In this document: in pieces, positions 1 through 13,300 of the stretch | Position numbering within the stretch: position 1 is the first letter of the stretch | Layout of the letters: every line of letters begins with the position of its first letter | Assembly (NCBI GenBank): GCA_945859605.1 | Contig: OX243827.1 | Span: 22,837,521-22,901,520, forward strand | DNA length: 64,000 nucleotides | DNA from: Lumbricus rubellus | Lineage: Eukaryota > Annelida > Clitellata > Crassiclitellata > Lumbricidae | Reading direction: 5' to 3' | Translations under genes and position numbers: made by a program | Notes under the pieces: model-generated | The model's database searches: none | What the model was told of the DNA's origin: nothing | What the model saw: only the letters and a program-made list of their open reading frames with translations

Positions 1-327
1 ACACCAAAGTTTTCAGTCGGCGATCGAGTCAGAATAACTAGGAAGAAGAGCATTTTTGACAAAGGATATATACCTAGATGGACAGAGGAGGTTTTTGTAG
101 TATCTCAGGTTCAATATACAGATCCGCCAACTTACAAGATCACTGATTCTAATTCTGAGGAAATACAAGGCTCTTTTTACGACCAGGAGCTACAGAAAAC
201 AACTCAAGAAATATTTAGAATCGAAAAAGTGATTAGGAAACGCGGGAAGAAATGTCTCGTGAAGTGGTTGGGCTACCCAGACTCGTTCAACTCGTGGATT
301 GATACTGAAGACTTGGTGACATTGTGA
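1..327 (+). CDS. 3' end of a transposon integrase with a chromodomain (partial)
   Basis: Frame 1 is open from the first base to a TGA at 325-327, giving 108 residues, and its start lies outside the window. The first half (VGDRVRI, then KGYIPRWTEEVF) looks like the C-terminal SH3-like tail of retroviral-type integrases. The last 40 residues form a chromodomain: IEKVIRKRGKKCLVKWLGY followed by FNSWI, with the aromatic cage-type W and Y positions present. This pairing is known from Polinton/Maverick integrases, from transposon proteins annotated as F54H12.3-like, and from some LTR elements. The chromodomain probably steers integration to marked chromatin. There is no stop or frameshift in the visible part. 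Integrase remnant is firm; Polinton rather than LTR origin is inference. Confidence 0.8.
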   Translation, partial: TPKFSVGDRVRITRKKSIFDKGYIPRWTEEVFVVSQVQYTDPPTYKITDSNSEEIQGSFYDQELQKTTQEIFRIEKVIRKRGKKCLVKWLGYPDSFNSWIDTEDLVTL

Positions 328-456
328 GACGATTATGAAAAAATATGTTGTGTTTGGAGAAAAAATAATAATATTCGATTGATCCAAAGACGATTATAAA
401 CCAACGGTGTAAAATCGTTTGCGATATTGTAATCCCATATCTACGTCGTAGTCCGC

Positions 457-702
457 TCACGCCCTTGCATCACACGGGGGCGGGTTGCCATTGCGCCGAC
501 GACGAACGACGATGGTCTCGCATGGCCCTTGTTGTCCATCCGGCCGTGGATTCTTGCATGGGCATTCATCGTCGCAGCATTCGCGGATGTGGGCGTCAAT
601 TTTAGCAATGAACGCCGCTTTCCACCGTCTTGTAAAATATCCATCCCGGCCGCTCGGCTCGGCGATTTTTCGTAATTCAGTAACTTTTTTCGAGTAGTCC
701 AT
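457..702 (-). CDS. Small hypothetical protein, 81 aa, next to the integrase
   Basis: An open frame of 81 codons runs convergent to the integrase, tail to tail with about 130 bp between stops. It starts MDYSKKVTELRK and holds a cysteine cluster (CC, CPC) and a basic tail. The tract is clearly more GC-rich than the A/T-rich flanks, which favours coding. Upstream on its strand lie A-rich blocks that could be a promoter. I do not recognise the product. It could be a small gene of the same mobile element or a chance frame. Confidence 0.3.
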   Translation of the reverse strand: MDYSKKVTELRKIAEPSGRDGYFTRRWKAAFIAKIDAHIRECCDDECPCKNPRPDGQQGPCETIVVRRRRNGNPPPCDARA

Positions 703-775
703 TTTACATACGCCAGAGAAAAAATTTTTTACTTTTTTTTTTTACTTTTTTTTACTTTTTTACGCCAGACATCGA

Positions 776-935
776 ATTTGAAAAAGTAAGGCTAGTATTG
801 GTCAAACTGTGCGGGCACTCAATTTTTAAGGCTGTATTGGTCAAATGGACGAAACTGAAGGCTATATTGGTCAAATGGGCGAAGGTCAAGGCTGTACTGG
901 TCAAATGGGCGAAGGTCAAGGCTGTACTGGTCAAA
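776..935. repeat. Tandem ~30-bp iterons beside the integrase remnant
   Basis: About five imperfect copies of a unit containing AAGGCTGTACTGGTCAAATG. The last two are nearly identical and the outer copies are degraded. Position just past the integrase and small ORF suggests the subterminal part of the mobile element. The stretch 1000-1470 shows only a degenerate SINE-tail piece near 1065-1080 and otherwise nothing recognisable. Confidence 0.6.
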
Positions 936-1474
936 TGAGTCAGCCGCCTTATTGGGCCTCTACTCACATCATTGGCATTTTAGTTGAGTGATTAGCACTA
1001 CAGCATTTCCGTTACTGTATAATGTTTAGTATTGAAGCATTTATAGAGTGCCTTTCAGAAGCGCTCCCAGTGTGCAAGGCTTCGCAGGTTTTGCTAAGAG
1101 AGAAGGCAGAAGAGAGTGACTGCGAGACAGAATTATCGTATAGGCCTATAGAGCGAACAGAAGGAGAAAGTGCGTTCCAAAGAAAAGGACTAACTGAGAC
1201 AAACGGTTCAGAATTAATCCCCTAGCAGTTCCAAGTTCCAACAGGGACCTGCAAATAAGTTGGTGCTACTGAATAAGTTAGAGCCCTGTAGGATAATTAT
1301 GTGGCTTTCGAGTATATAGCGCCTGAGAAGTTTGAGGTTTACGATAGAAGTTGCTTCTTACGCAAATCATGAAGCTGAAAGAATTCACAAATTCATAGTT
1401 CTAGTGATCCACACTCCAATCCTTGCCATTACAATTACATAATATTATAGCTGTTCTTCGCGATCACTGTACCA

Positions 1475-1545
1475 TTAGAGCGCCTCTGAGTAGTTCTTTC
1501 TTGAAGAAGCGCTATATAAATATCCGAATGAATGAATGACTGAGC
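1475..1545 (+). repeat. SINE 3' tail module with (AATG)n end
   Basis: Contains AGCGCCTCTGAGTAG, then TTGAAGAAGCGCTATATAAA and an AATG tail. The two halves can pair as a hairpin (AGCGCCTCT with AGAGGCGCT in better copies). The same module recurs all over the window. It lies just past the donor of the last visible rootletin exon. Confidence 0.7.
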
Positions 1546-1555
1546 TGAAGGGTAC

Positions 1556-1735
1556 CTGCTGCTTGTCACTCTCTGCTACAACCAATTGCTCGTCATGATC
1601 TCGTTGGATGTTGACAATCTCCAAACGCAATTCTTCGATCTGTGCTGTGAATCGCGAAAGCATGTCGTCCTTTTCAAGCTTCTGTTGGTGGATCAGTTCG
1701 TCGTGACGACGAACCAACTCAGCTACTTGCGATTC
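1556..1735 (-). CDS. CROCC: Rootletin exon 16 (last visible)
   Basis: 60 codons in phase 0, residues 917-976. Ends [19 protein letters not shown], matching vertebrate QQERDEGLLLAESEKQQ, about the middle of the full protein. Donor GTACCC. No further rootletin exon is seen between 1 and 1555, so the following intron extends past the window and holds the mobile element at 1-935. Confidence 0.92.
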
Positions 1736-4700
1736 CTGGAGGATCCGAAAGAAATTAACTTAGACCATTTTAAATCTCACATTTATGCAACCCCGTGGAT
1801 TCCCTTAGGAATAGAAAGAAAGTAACTTAGACCATTATTTAATTTCTTCATTTTTTCAATGTAACCCCAAGCTACAGAATGTATAATTTCTTTTAGAAAA
1901 ACTCAAACAGCAAATAACCAGACATGTTGCCAATACGGTCGTGTAAAAAAAAAACTCAAACTGAGTACAGTGCCAGTTTGCCAGTTACAGCTTAAATAGC
2001 AGTGAGGAAAAATTGCAAGGAGTGAAATTAGGATGTTGGCGGATGTGTCCATCCTTAGTAAATTTAAAGCATGGATAGACGATATAGTTGAGTAGTGCGG
2101 AACATCACTCCAGGAGCTGAACCACAACGATCGAAGAACTTAGTATAAATGACGTCGGACACCTGCTGCAGGCGATAAGAAAATGCATGTTTAATGATGA
2201 TGATGATGATAACTCACCCTTTCACGCACGAGACGTTCAACATCCTCTTCGTGCGCTTGTTCCTTTTGCTGGATAATCAGATGAAGTTCTTTCTCGGTCG
2301 ACTGCAGCTTCTGCTTGAGGCTTTCCTTCTGACGTTCCAGCTTCTCTATCGCTAGATCCATCTCCTGCCTTGCCTGCTGAAGCAGGGCTGCAAAAGACAA
2401 AAAGACAATGAACAAAAAACAATCAGCTGACCATTGCACAAGCGATAATCAATGCACAGAATATTATCTGCTTTTCTCTCAAATACGAATACACACAATA
2501 CGCAAAACACGCAGATACCTTTATCCCTATTCAGGGCGAACTCCGCCACTGGTTGATCTCTGCCAGTGCCAGTCCTAAGCATGGATAAAGGAGGAGGGCG
2601 ACACTAATCATCTTTGATATGGCAGTGTTGTTAAACATGTAACAACTATTCAGGGCGGGCGCAACTTGAGACTAATTAAAACAGAGGAATTCAGAAACGA
2701 GCAAAAAATTCACGTATGGCAACCTGTTATAGAGGGGGTGACTGGACCGAAAGTGGAACGAGAAGATTGAACCCAGAAAGTTTAGTGGGGAGAGACGTCA
2801 CTGCATATATGAAGTTAATTATGAACACAAAAAACTCTATCGGCAATGTATTGCAACAACTCATGATCGCGGACAACTCCTATGACAGTAGGTGAACTGT
2901 TCAGGCGGTAGACATAATAATTATCTACCTTTGAGTTTTTCTATCTTGAGGATCAGTTCCTGGTTTTCTCCTTCCAGCTGTTCCTTCCGCGTCTCCAGTT
3001 GTTGGTTGACCTGTTGTGTCTCGTAAAGACTCGTCTCCAGTGATTCCTTGTCACTCTTAAAGGCCGCTATCACCTAATTGATAATTATACATGTATTGTA
3101 TACAGCAGACACAGGCATATCAGTGGTGGGTAAAGGGAGAGTTCTATTTCATTCACGTGACATAACCACGTGACCTCATTAAGCCCGCGACATTACATCA
3201 CACAGTTCCAGAAAAGTCAGAGAGCAGTCTCCTTGCATGCAACATGCATACAGACATGACTGAATACTCTCACACATTTCACTGTTAATTCATTAATCAT
3301 TTATTCTAGGAATTTCTGCAGCGCCTCCTCAAAATATATCTGCTCAGAGACGTTCTTTTTCCATTGTTCTCTACTATAGCCTATAACAATGATGTCAAAT
3401 GTCCCTAAATGGAATATACATGTATTGTTACATCAATTCTAATTTAATTCTCACAAATTGACAAATTTTACTATTTCTCATTCCATCCTGCAATGTCGAT
3501 TATGAAGAATCCACTCACTTCGCCCTGTTGGCGGTTTTCCCTCTCACTGGCCGTTATCTGGACGGACAGCTCTTCCTTGACCCGGAACAGCTCCTCTTTT
3601 TCCTTCGACAGACGAACGATCGTGTCTTCCTGATTGGCCAGGTCGTTGCGCTGGCAAAGAATCTCTTCGGCAAACGTGTTCTTCTGGTGGGTGACGATGT
3701 TAAGCTGTTCTCTCAGTTCTCCGCGTTCTCTCGTCAGCTGCCGAAGTTCCTCTTCCAACTGACGAAGGGCCTGCTCCGTCAACTGCAGGTTGTGCTGAAC
3801 TCCTAGAGGAAAAGCATGAGATCAGCAGTAGTATACAAAGGACGGGTTCTATATCAGTCACGTGACCTACGTGTTTGTCAGTACCCTTCTTGAGCTGAAT
3901 AGCAATTCGAATAGCGTCGTTTTGACAAACACGTTCCACGACGTGACAGTTTATATGTTGATGATGTCATATTCCACGGATTTACCATTATCATTAGTCT
4001 TAGCACTTACCTTCGTCATTTAGCGTTATCATTTGCCATTTATCTTCATCATTTTCATCATCATTTACCACTTACCTTCATCATTTATCGTTACTATTTG
4101 CCATTTACCATTTACCTCAATCATTTTACATTATCATTTAGATCTACCATTTATCATCATCATATACCATCGTCATTTACCATCTACCTTCATCATTTAC
4201 CATCTACCTTCGTCATTTATCATTTACTTTCATCACTTACCATTATGTCATAAAACAACAACTGAATCTTATGGGAATGCATGCTCATTTGATGAATGCC
4301 TACCTGCTTTCTCCGTCTCAACGTCAATCTTCTCCTGCTGTACACGAATGAGGTCATCGCGAAGTCCTCTCTTCTCCTGCTCCGCCACTTCCCTCTCGCT
4401 TGCAATCGTGTTCTTCTCCGCCTCCATCTACATGTAAGTAAGCACGTCAGTTCAATTATTATTGCTATTATCATAATTTTGTTCATTTTTTTATTATTTA
4501 TTATATTGACCCGAGGCACACTTCGATTGCATATTTTGTTATTACAACTACAGTGGGTGATTTGAAGGCATAGTCTATAGGCTATCCAATGTATCCATGT
4601 TGTTTGCAATACCATTACGTATTGTACAAAGCATGAATACCAGCCTTGAATGCATAAATCATGTTTAACTGCAGTACTTTAATTGTTAAATAAATGCATT

Positions 4701-7700
4701 ATTCGAATTGACTACGAATGAATGTCTTCCTATCTAAGCACAACAAATATTTAATTCAGACTCGTACATGACTCAGATCCCACCGGAGCCAGATTCCTAC
4801 CTGAGTCATACCCCTACCTAAATTGGACTCTTGAACCATGCTCCTACCTGAATCAGAAGTTCAGAACCATACCCGTATAACTGAGCCAGACCTCGACCTG
4901 AGCCAGACTTGAGACACACCCCTACGGTCCTACCCTACCTATGCCAGACTTCTACCCGAACCATACCCATACGGGCCATACCTATGTCGGATTCATGAAC
5001 CATAACCCTACCTTAGCCAGACCGACACCTGAGCCAGACCCGAGTCACACCCCTACCTGTGTTAGACTCCTACCTGAGCCAGACTTCTCCCAAGGTCCAG
5101 CTTCTCCTGTCCAAGTCCTTCAATCATCGCTTGCAGTTTGAGAGCAGCGTCTCGTAGTGAGGCTTCCTCTCGTTTCAAACGGTTGATTTCAAACTCAAGT
5201 TCACCTTTCGTCACCTCCGATCGACCCAGCGCGTCGGCTGAAAAAAGTGAGGCAGCAGCATAATATATAATAATTATAGGCTACACATAATTATGCATGT
5301 ATATTGCATAATGTATACACTATAAATTTATTAAAACTATAAATTTATTAAAACCGAATTAGAAATTGAGTTGAGTTTGTGACAGAGAGAACGTTTCAAA
5401 AACAAGAATGACAAAAATTAATAGGCCTATAGGAATAGAAAGAACATTAATTTCGTTAACCTGCTTCTTGCTTCTCATTCTGAACAAGGTCTTTCTGAAG
5501 CTGACTTTTGTTGAGCGCTTCTTTCGTGTTGACATGCTCTTCCTTTAGTCTAGACACCTTCTCTTCAAGCTGCTCAATGATGTGTTGGCTGTGCATAAAC
5601 ACATACACGTTAATTCACTTTATAAGGCATTGTAGACCTCATTGCATTGTAAGTCAATTTGTGCTCTATTGCGCTTTTCTAGTGTAAACCTTAGTCCAAA
5701 AGAAGACGGCGTCGTGCTCCCAGTGCTTGGGAACCCAAGCAAAAACGCAAGAAACTAGGTGAGAGTGAGAGAAAGACAGAGACATCGACAGACAGACAGA
5801 TACAGATACGGAAACAGATAAAGGGAGTAAGAAAGAATGAGAAAAAGAGATAGAGAGCAGGAGATGGTGTGAAAGTGAGACCGACAGAAAGACTGAAAGA
5901 CAAAGACTGGGTCAGAGACAGAGACAGAGGCAGAGTCAGAGACAGAGTCAGAGACAGAGTCAGACAGAGACAGACAGACAGAGAAAAGAAGAGGGAGAGA
6001 GATTAAAAACGCCACCAGAGAACAGCTAACCGCCTACCGTCTTTCGTTTTCCTTGGCATGTCGTTCCTTGTCCTTAACCGTATCGTCTTTCTCATCCTCC
6101 AGCTGATCCCGTTGCCTCTGCAGGTCAGAGTTGGCGGCCTGCAGTCTCTGGAGATCGATATTCAGACCATCGATCTGTTCGATCATGTTATGTCTCGCTC
6201 GTTCCAACAACTGCTTCTCATTGCACAGCAGATCCAGCGAGTTCTTCAATCGGTCGAGATTGTGCTGTTGGTCACTGCCTGATCGTGCGCTACAATAATT
6301 AAGCCATCAACATCTAAATAGAAATCCGACTGAAGCAATCTTGTCGCAAATAAAAATACCTGGTACTGGAGTTAGAGGTCGACTATAAACGACGAGTTGG
6401 GCTCCGGTAGATAAGCTAAATTTAAACCCAATGGTCATGGTTAAATTGGTTGACAAGAGCTTAAAAATGCTAAGCGGAAAATTAAAAACGTGGGTATTAT
6501 TTCGTAGACGTTTCTAAATTGTAAATAAATTATCTCAGTTTCACTTTGTGCATCATTAGTATATCATTGGTAAAATTACAATGTTGTGTTAAACTGGATA
6601 ATTTTAAAATAACCAGAGTAATTTAAAAAAATTACTTAACACTTGAAATCCAGTACAAGTAGGCCTATGACTAAAGTAGAGCCTAAGTATATTGTTTATT
6701 TTCATATTCGTCATTAAACTGTTTCAATTATGAAGAAACTGTAGCCCATAAGCCTACGCAATAATCAAAGTTTGAGCATAACTTTTCCAGGTTGCAAAAC
6801 CAGATACGGAGTAAATAATTATGCCTGCATAATGCATATCTGCCTAAACAAGAAAGCGTCATCAGATAATTGCTTACAGGAAATCCTTCTCTTCCTTCAG
6901 AAGTCTCAACGCGTTCTCCAGATGTCTTCTGTCATTCTCCGCATCGTCAACGTGCTTCTTAACGGACAGGTTCTGGTCCTGAGCGGCAGCCAACCTCGCC
7001 CTCAAATCGTTGATCTGCAGTCGGCAAGTCTGGAACGCACCCTGAATTGCAGTGAAGGTGTTATCCACGAACGAAGGCGAGTTCGACCTTCCACGGCTTG
7101 CCGATCTAGACGGGGAACGGTCGCGGCGTGGCGACTTCGAGGTGGACCGTCTGGTGGTTATGAGTGTGGTCGTGTGCTGTCCTTCCTCGACGGTGGTACG
7201 GTCCTCCATCCGATCGCAATGGTCTACCACTTCCTGTGCGATCCTTCGCAGACCTTCGAGCATCGACTCGGTGTGGTCCAGTCGGTTTCGTCGTGTGGCT
7301 GCTTCGCCGCCGTCAGTGTCGTCCAGGTTCGCGGTGGTGGCCTCTCTGCCCGCTCTCTGAAGACGGTCCTCGAAGGTGGTCACGGACTTCTCAAGGGTCG
7401 TGACGATCCTTTCCCTGTCGACAATCTGGGTCTTCAGTCTCTCGTTGGAAATACTCAGTTCCTGGTTTCTGGAAAGAAATGCGGTTTGATAATTAGTGTT
7501 GCACCTATTGTCAAACCTATTTTTTTAGTTGTGGCTGGGCTAGGAGCGCCTCTGAGTAGGTTTCTTGAAGAGGCGCTATATAAATTCTCGAAATGAATGA
7601 ATGAATGAATTAATGGATACATGAAAGGTCATAGGGTTGAAGGCCTCAACCAGAACATACACGAGATAGTTTTCTCAACCCTCTTCGCCTCTTTGCCGCA

Positions 7701-8405
7701 AGATCATGGTTTCATTGTTTGTTTGTCTGCATGTGCACTTTTATAGCGCCCTTTAAATCTCTCTACTCAGAGGCGCTCCCGACTACAGCGCGGACACTGA
7801 GTGAAGGACTTGCCCATGGTCCCTACGCGGCGACTTGAGGTGGATTCGAACCTGCAACCCTTCGGCTACAAGGCGACCAACATAGGGCCTACTCACTACA
7901 ACACCGCGCCCCACTGTGTTAGGTCGGGAGCATCACTGATGAGTCTCCTTTAAGTAGAGCTATATAAATTTGCAGCTACAATTACCATTACCAGTGAGTT
8001 CTGTCTGTTACAAGCATATAATTATGTAGGCTACCTGGCATTCAGTTCTGCAGTGTGAGCATCAAATTTCGCTTGCAGTTCGAGCAGCTCCTTGTTCTGC
8101 TGACGAAGACGGGTTTCAATTGCAGCTCGCTCGGCTCGCTCACGTTCCAGCAAATCCTGAAGACAGAAATCAGAAAATCAATATTGTTCATAATTATTCA
8201 GTTTGATTCAACTTCCTTTTCGTAAAGAAGTTTATAGAACATCAACATTTAGTCAAATACAAAGTCAACGCTGTCTGCCTGTCTCTCTGTATCTTTGTGC
8301 CTGTGTATGTATGTGTTTGTCTGCGTGTGCATTATAATCTGTCTGTCTGTCCGTGTGTCCGTGTGTCTGTGTGTCTGTGTGTCTGTGTGTCTGTGTGTGT
8401 GTGTG

Positions 8406-8490
<85 letters not shown>

Positions 8491-10368
8491 CAGTCATGAG
8501 TCGTCTGGTGAAGCGATGAAAGAAACCACAATTTTAAGCAAAGTATAAAGTCAACGTTGTCCATCTGTCCGTGTTTGTTTGTGTGCTTCTTGTCTGTCTG
8601 TCTGTCTGTCTGTCTGCATGTGTGTCTATATGTGTGTCTGTGGTGCTTGCAGTGTGTCAGGCAAAGTATGTGTCTCTGTGCATCTATCTGTGTCGGTCTA
8701 TCCGTTCGTTCATCTGTCTGCCTGTCTGTGTGTCTGTGCGTGTGTGTCTGTCTGTCTGTTCACTGTCTCTCTATCCGACTCTCTCAGTCACGAGACGTCT
8801 GTCCACTGTCCATCGCCCACAAAATCCATCAACTATGCTCCCCCCACAGGAACTCACAAGGTTCTGGCGCTCTGCGTTCTGCAGATTTCCACTCAGAGTG
8901 AGACACGATGACTGCACGTTTCTCGTCAATCGGCCAAGGTCAGCATTCAACTGAGACACGTCACGCTCATTCATCGTCTTCATCTCACTGAATTGACGAC
9001 GAAAGTTGGCGACAACTCGCATCAAACGATGCAGCCGACCGTGGTTGATGGTGAAGAACTCCTGGAACGACTGAAAGAATCATTTCTACCTTTTTAATCT
9101 TTATATTCATTCAAAAGACTGATAAAGCGGAGTTAATAGCTCAGCGCTCGTGAATAAGCTGGTGCCCGGCGCTTGTGTTTCGAGTGGTGCTTTAGAACTT
9201 TGGAGGTTAGGGTTAAGATTAGTTTATTGGGGTCAACAGTGTTGTTGTTGACAGACAGACAGACAGACAGATAGACATACAAGACAGACAGAGAGAGAGA
9301 TATATATATGAGAAAGAAAAGAATAGGAGAAATAGGAGAGAGGGAGATAGACAGACATACACACAGACAAGACAGTTAGCTTTCCCGACAGACCAACAGA
9401 CAGACAGATAGAGAGAGACAAATTAATACGAGACGCCACAAATCGGTTGTTCAGCAATGCCATGTGACCTACCTCCTCCTCTTTCTTCCACTCTGCTTCT
9501 CTCTTCTCGTAGTTCTCCTTCACTTGGGTCAGCTTAACAACATCACCCTGCAACGACTGGTTGGCCTTCGTCGCTGCGTCCAACTGTTCCCGCAACAAAC
9601 CCAGAACGTACTCGAGCTGAACCCGCCTTAAACAAAGCAACAACGCTCCAATCTTAATATCATAATTACATGCAGAATTATTGCAAACAAATAATAGGTT
9701 GCAAAACAAAAATTGACAATTATGATGGTTGCTTGTAGGCTAAGTGCTGACCAGATTAAGACTTGGTTCCATTGTCGCATTGTTTGATGCCATTAATAAC
9801 AATGGCGACAATAGAAGTGACAGCTTAATGGTAATGGAATTTGAAGAGGTAGGCCCTATCAGTTTTCCAGGGGAGCAGGTGCCTCTCTTGCCTCTATGTG
9901 TGAGTGCCACTGCTTTTCTCTTGTATGATTTCTCAGTAAGAAGGTCTTCTTAATATCAGCATCCCAAGAATTTAAGAACATTTATACAGTTCGGAAAAGG
10001 TGCATCCACAATTAAAAAGGTACACTAACTTTTGAGACTCCTCGTCCGCACTCTGTATGGCATTTTCCAACTCCAGTCGTTCAACGCGAACTGTCTGAAC
10101 ATCTGTCGCCTATAAAAATAATAATAATAAATTATGCAATTTTATTGAAAGCCGAAACAGAGATATAATGATAATGAAGTAATTGCATGATAAAGGAATG
10201 ATTAATTTAGCCGAAGTACGACCAAGTAGGCTACCAACTGAGCAAATTAATGAACAAACACACACATATATACAATACATATATTATACATAAGTGTGGG
10301 CCCTATGTTTGTATATATATATATATATATATGTAGGCTCTATATATAATTATGTCTCTCTGTCTGTC

Positions 10369-10399
<31 letters not shown>

Positions 10400-13300
10400 G
10401 TAAGTCTGTCTCTGTCTGTCTCTCGCTCTTTTTCTGTCTGTCTGTTACTGTCTGTCTATGTCTGTTTACATGTAGGCTATTATAGACAGACATTAATTAA
10501 GCAGTGCGTTTTAATTACCTTCCTTTGTAATGCTATTTAAGCAACAGGTCCTAACATGCTAACCAGGCCCGGCCTTAGGGCTTGCGGGGCCCAAGGCAGC
10601 AGTGGGCCCTCAAGCATAAATTTACGCAGTTGATTTCCTGTCAATGCGGCACTGGTGGGGGGGAGAGTCACCTAAGTTGGGACACTTAACGTTGTTTCTC
10701 AAATTTCTTTTGAGCTAAGAGCACTATATTAAGACAAACCACGTTGATGTGGCCTATAGGTCTACATATTTGATTTTCAAATTATGCATGTAAAAGATTA
10801 GCAAGTTTCCACGAATGCGTTATTATTGTAATTGAAAACAATTATTCGTATAAAAACTATTCTTGCAATCGCGAATGTGAAAGAACGAAACTTCGCTAAA
10901 CTTAGTGCCTATAAAGGCTATAAGGCTGCACATTAATTAGACTCTACCAAGCAAACTATTAATACTTACGTACATGTACGGTGCTGCACTGCTGCTGCTG
11001 TCCTGATGTTATTGATAATAGGCCTAATATAAATTTTTCATGTTCGCTGATGTTATTTCACATGATTAAAATTTTCCAATCTCACTTTATGAAAATTATT
11101 GTCCTATCTTTAATATGGTTCTAGTTGCTTAAGATGGGATATAATATTATGTTCCATTGAAAAAATTACTATTATTATATTATTAGACGTAACCATAATG
11201 ATTGTTAATATCGACAAAAAAATTATAGCCAGCAGCGCGGGGCCCATGGAAGCGCGGGGCCCAAGGCGGTTGCCTCGCTCGCCTTGCCCTAAGGCCGGGC
11301 CTGATGCTAACCCATTATAATAATTATAATTACGAAAGACGGACCAGCAGAACTCACCGTAGGTCGCCGGTGATCTTTTTCTGATTCGTACAGTCGTACT
11401 TTCTCCTCAAGGGCACCGTGCTTCGTCTTATACTCCAACAACTACAGAGAAATGCAGCTCATTTAAAAACGAACAGCAAGGCCTACGTATACCTCCTATT
11501 AAGCTAATAATAATGGTTGCAAAATCAATCGCTCGCCCATTTTATTGAATTTTATTGCACTGTATTGTATTGTAGTGTATTGTATTGATTTGCAATGTTG
11601 CATTGCATTGTATTGTATTGTTGTATCGTATCTTAATATCAATACTCTATAAGCTTAAATTTATAAAGCACCTCTCACAGGCAGTGCACACCAATCAGAG
11701 GCGCTCCCTGCCGTGCGAAAGACCCATGCGGAGAAGGGAAAGTAGGCTAGTTACGTGACAGGATATGCAAAGTTTAAAAGAATTAGGCCCTATTATAATT
11801 TGTTCATTGAAAATTACGTTGTTCGTAAGATTGCTTTCATTGTATGACAAAAGCTAATCTATAATCTAATATAATCTAAAATATTCTAGACCTAGGGGGC
11901 CTACTATGAAGTATGAACGCTTCAAAAGAACTTCTCAATGCAGAGCTATAGGGCCTAATTCAAAAGCGCTCTCGAGCGATGTCAATAGAAGGCTAATCAA
12001 AAATTCAAAATACCTTGACATCAGACATAATTTAATTTATGAAAAGCTAATCACAATATTTTGATATAAAAGATACAATATAAAAAGCCAATCACAATAC
12101 TTTATATAGTTTTATTAAAAATATAGATCTATAGCATAAATAGTGATAGCCAGTCAAAGCACCTTTATTTCAATTTTCAAGGTATATAATTATACGGCAT
12201 AAAAAGGCTAATAAAACACCTTGATTTTACATGCAAAGAATAACATATTTAAGCAGACAATAAGCTTACGTTAAATTCATGTAACACATGTATATACACA
12301 AAAGCTAATCCTAGTCAATAAACGGTACTCGACGGTTACTGTGTTTTTAAATTACATAAAGTTTATACAGCAGACCTATTATATTATAGATCTACAGTAA
12401 CTGCACTTGAAGACGCCGTGGTGTAAGTCTACCTTGCCCTGCAGCTTCTGTATGAAGGCAGCATTTCTCTTCTGTTCATCCTGGTAGCTTCCGATCTTCC
12501 GCTGGTATGATCTGTGCTCCTCGTCCAGTCTACTCCTCAGCTCCAGGTTCTGATGTTGAAGAACATTCCGAAGTCCTCCAGCATTTCCATCATCACCAAA
12601 CGATTCCGACTGATCGAGGCCGGAATCCAGCTAACAATGCGTTACAATATTTAAGTTCATTAAGAAAGTAAGTAGGAAAATAGGTAAGTAGGTAGGTAGG
12701 TAGGTAGGTAGGTAGGTAGGTAGGTAGGTAGGTAGGTAGGTAGGTAGGTAGGTAGGTAGGTAGGTAGGTAGGTAGGTAGGCAGGTAAGTAATTAATAAGC
12801 CAAGTAGGTAATTATGTAAGTAAGCAAGAAGGGGAGTAGGCAAGTAAGTAAGTAAGTGAGTAAGTAAGTAAGTAAGTAGGTAGGCAATTAGGTGAGCAAG
12901 TAGTTAAGTAAGTAGGTAAGCAGGTATGTATGTAAGCAGGAAAGTAGATAAGTATGTAGCTAAGTAAGTAGAAAAGTAAGTGAGTAAGTAGGTAAGTAAG
13001 CAAGTGAGCAAGTAGGTAAGTAGGTAAGTAAAAATCAAATTTACTTCTCAGTCTCAGACCGCATTTTGAGCTACAAACGACATCTTGCATAAGCATGTAC
13101 AATTGTACATTCAAATACAAAAACTATCAGAATGCATGTATATTGTATAATATTGTGTACTCCCAATCTACTTAATATAACGCGCATTGGCGTTAAGATA
13201 TAGCCAAAAGCTATTAACTTAGTACATCTTATTAGTTGGCGCGATGCATACGGGCCTGCCGCACAGCCTATAGGCCTACGTATTGAGCACCTATAAGTCC

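Noticed and set aside
776..935. CRISPR-like regular repeats
   Set aside because: Spacers are not unique, the units are adjacent, and the DNA is clearly eukaryotic.
6772..7596. 274-codon plus-strand frame
   Set aside because: Antisense to rootletin exon 8, which has clear homology and splice sites.
8249..8550. Open frames of CLSV, RQTD or SVCL repeats here and at 40552-40970, 46387-46833, 52264-53400, 57479-57886, 60000-60800, 61630-62196 and 63497-63928
   Set aside because: They are read-outs of GTCT/CAGA microsatellites, which lack stop words in several frames. No splice context or homology.
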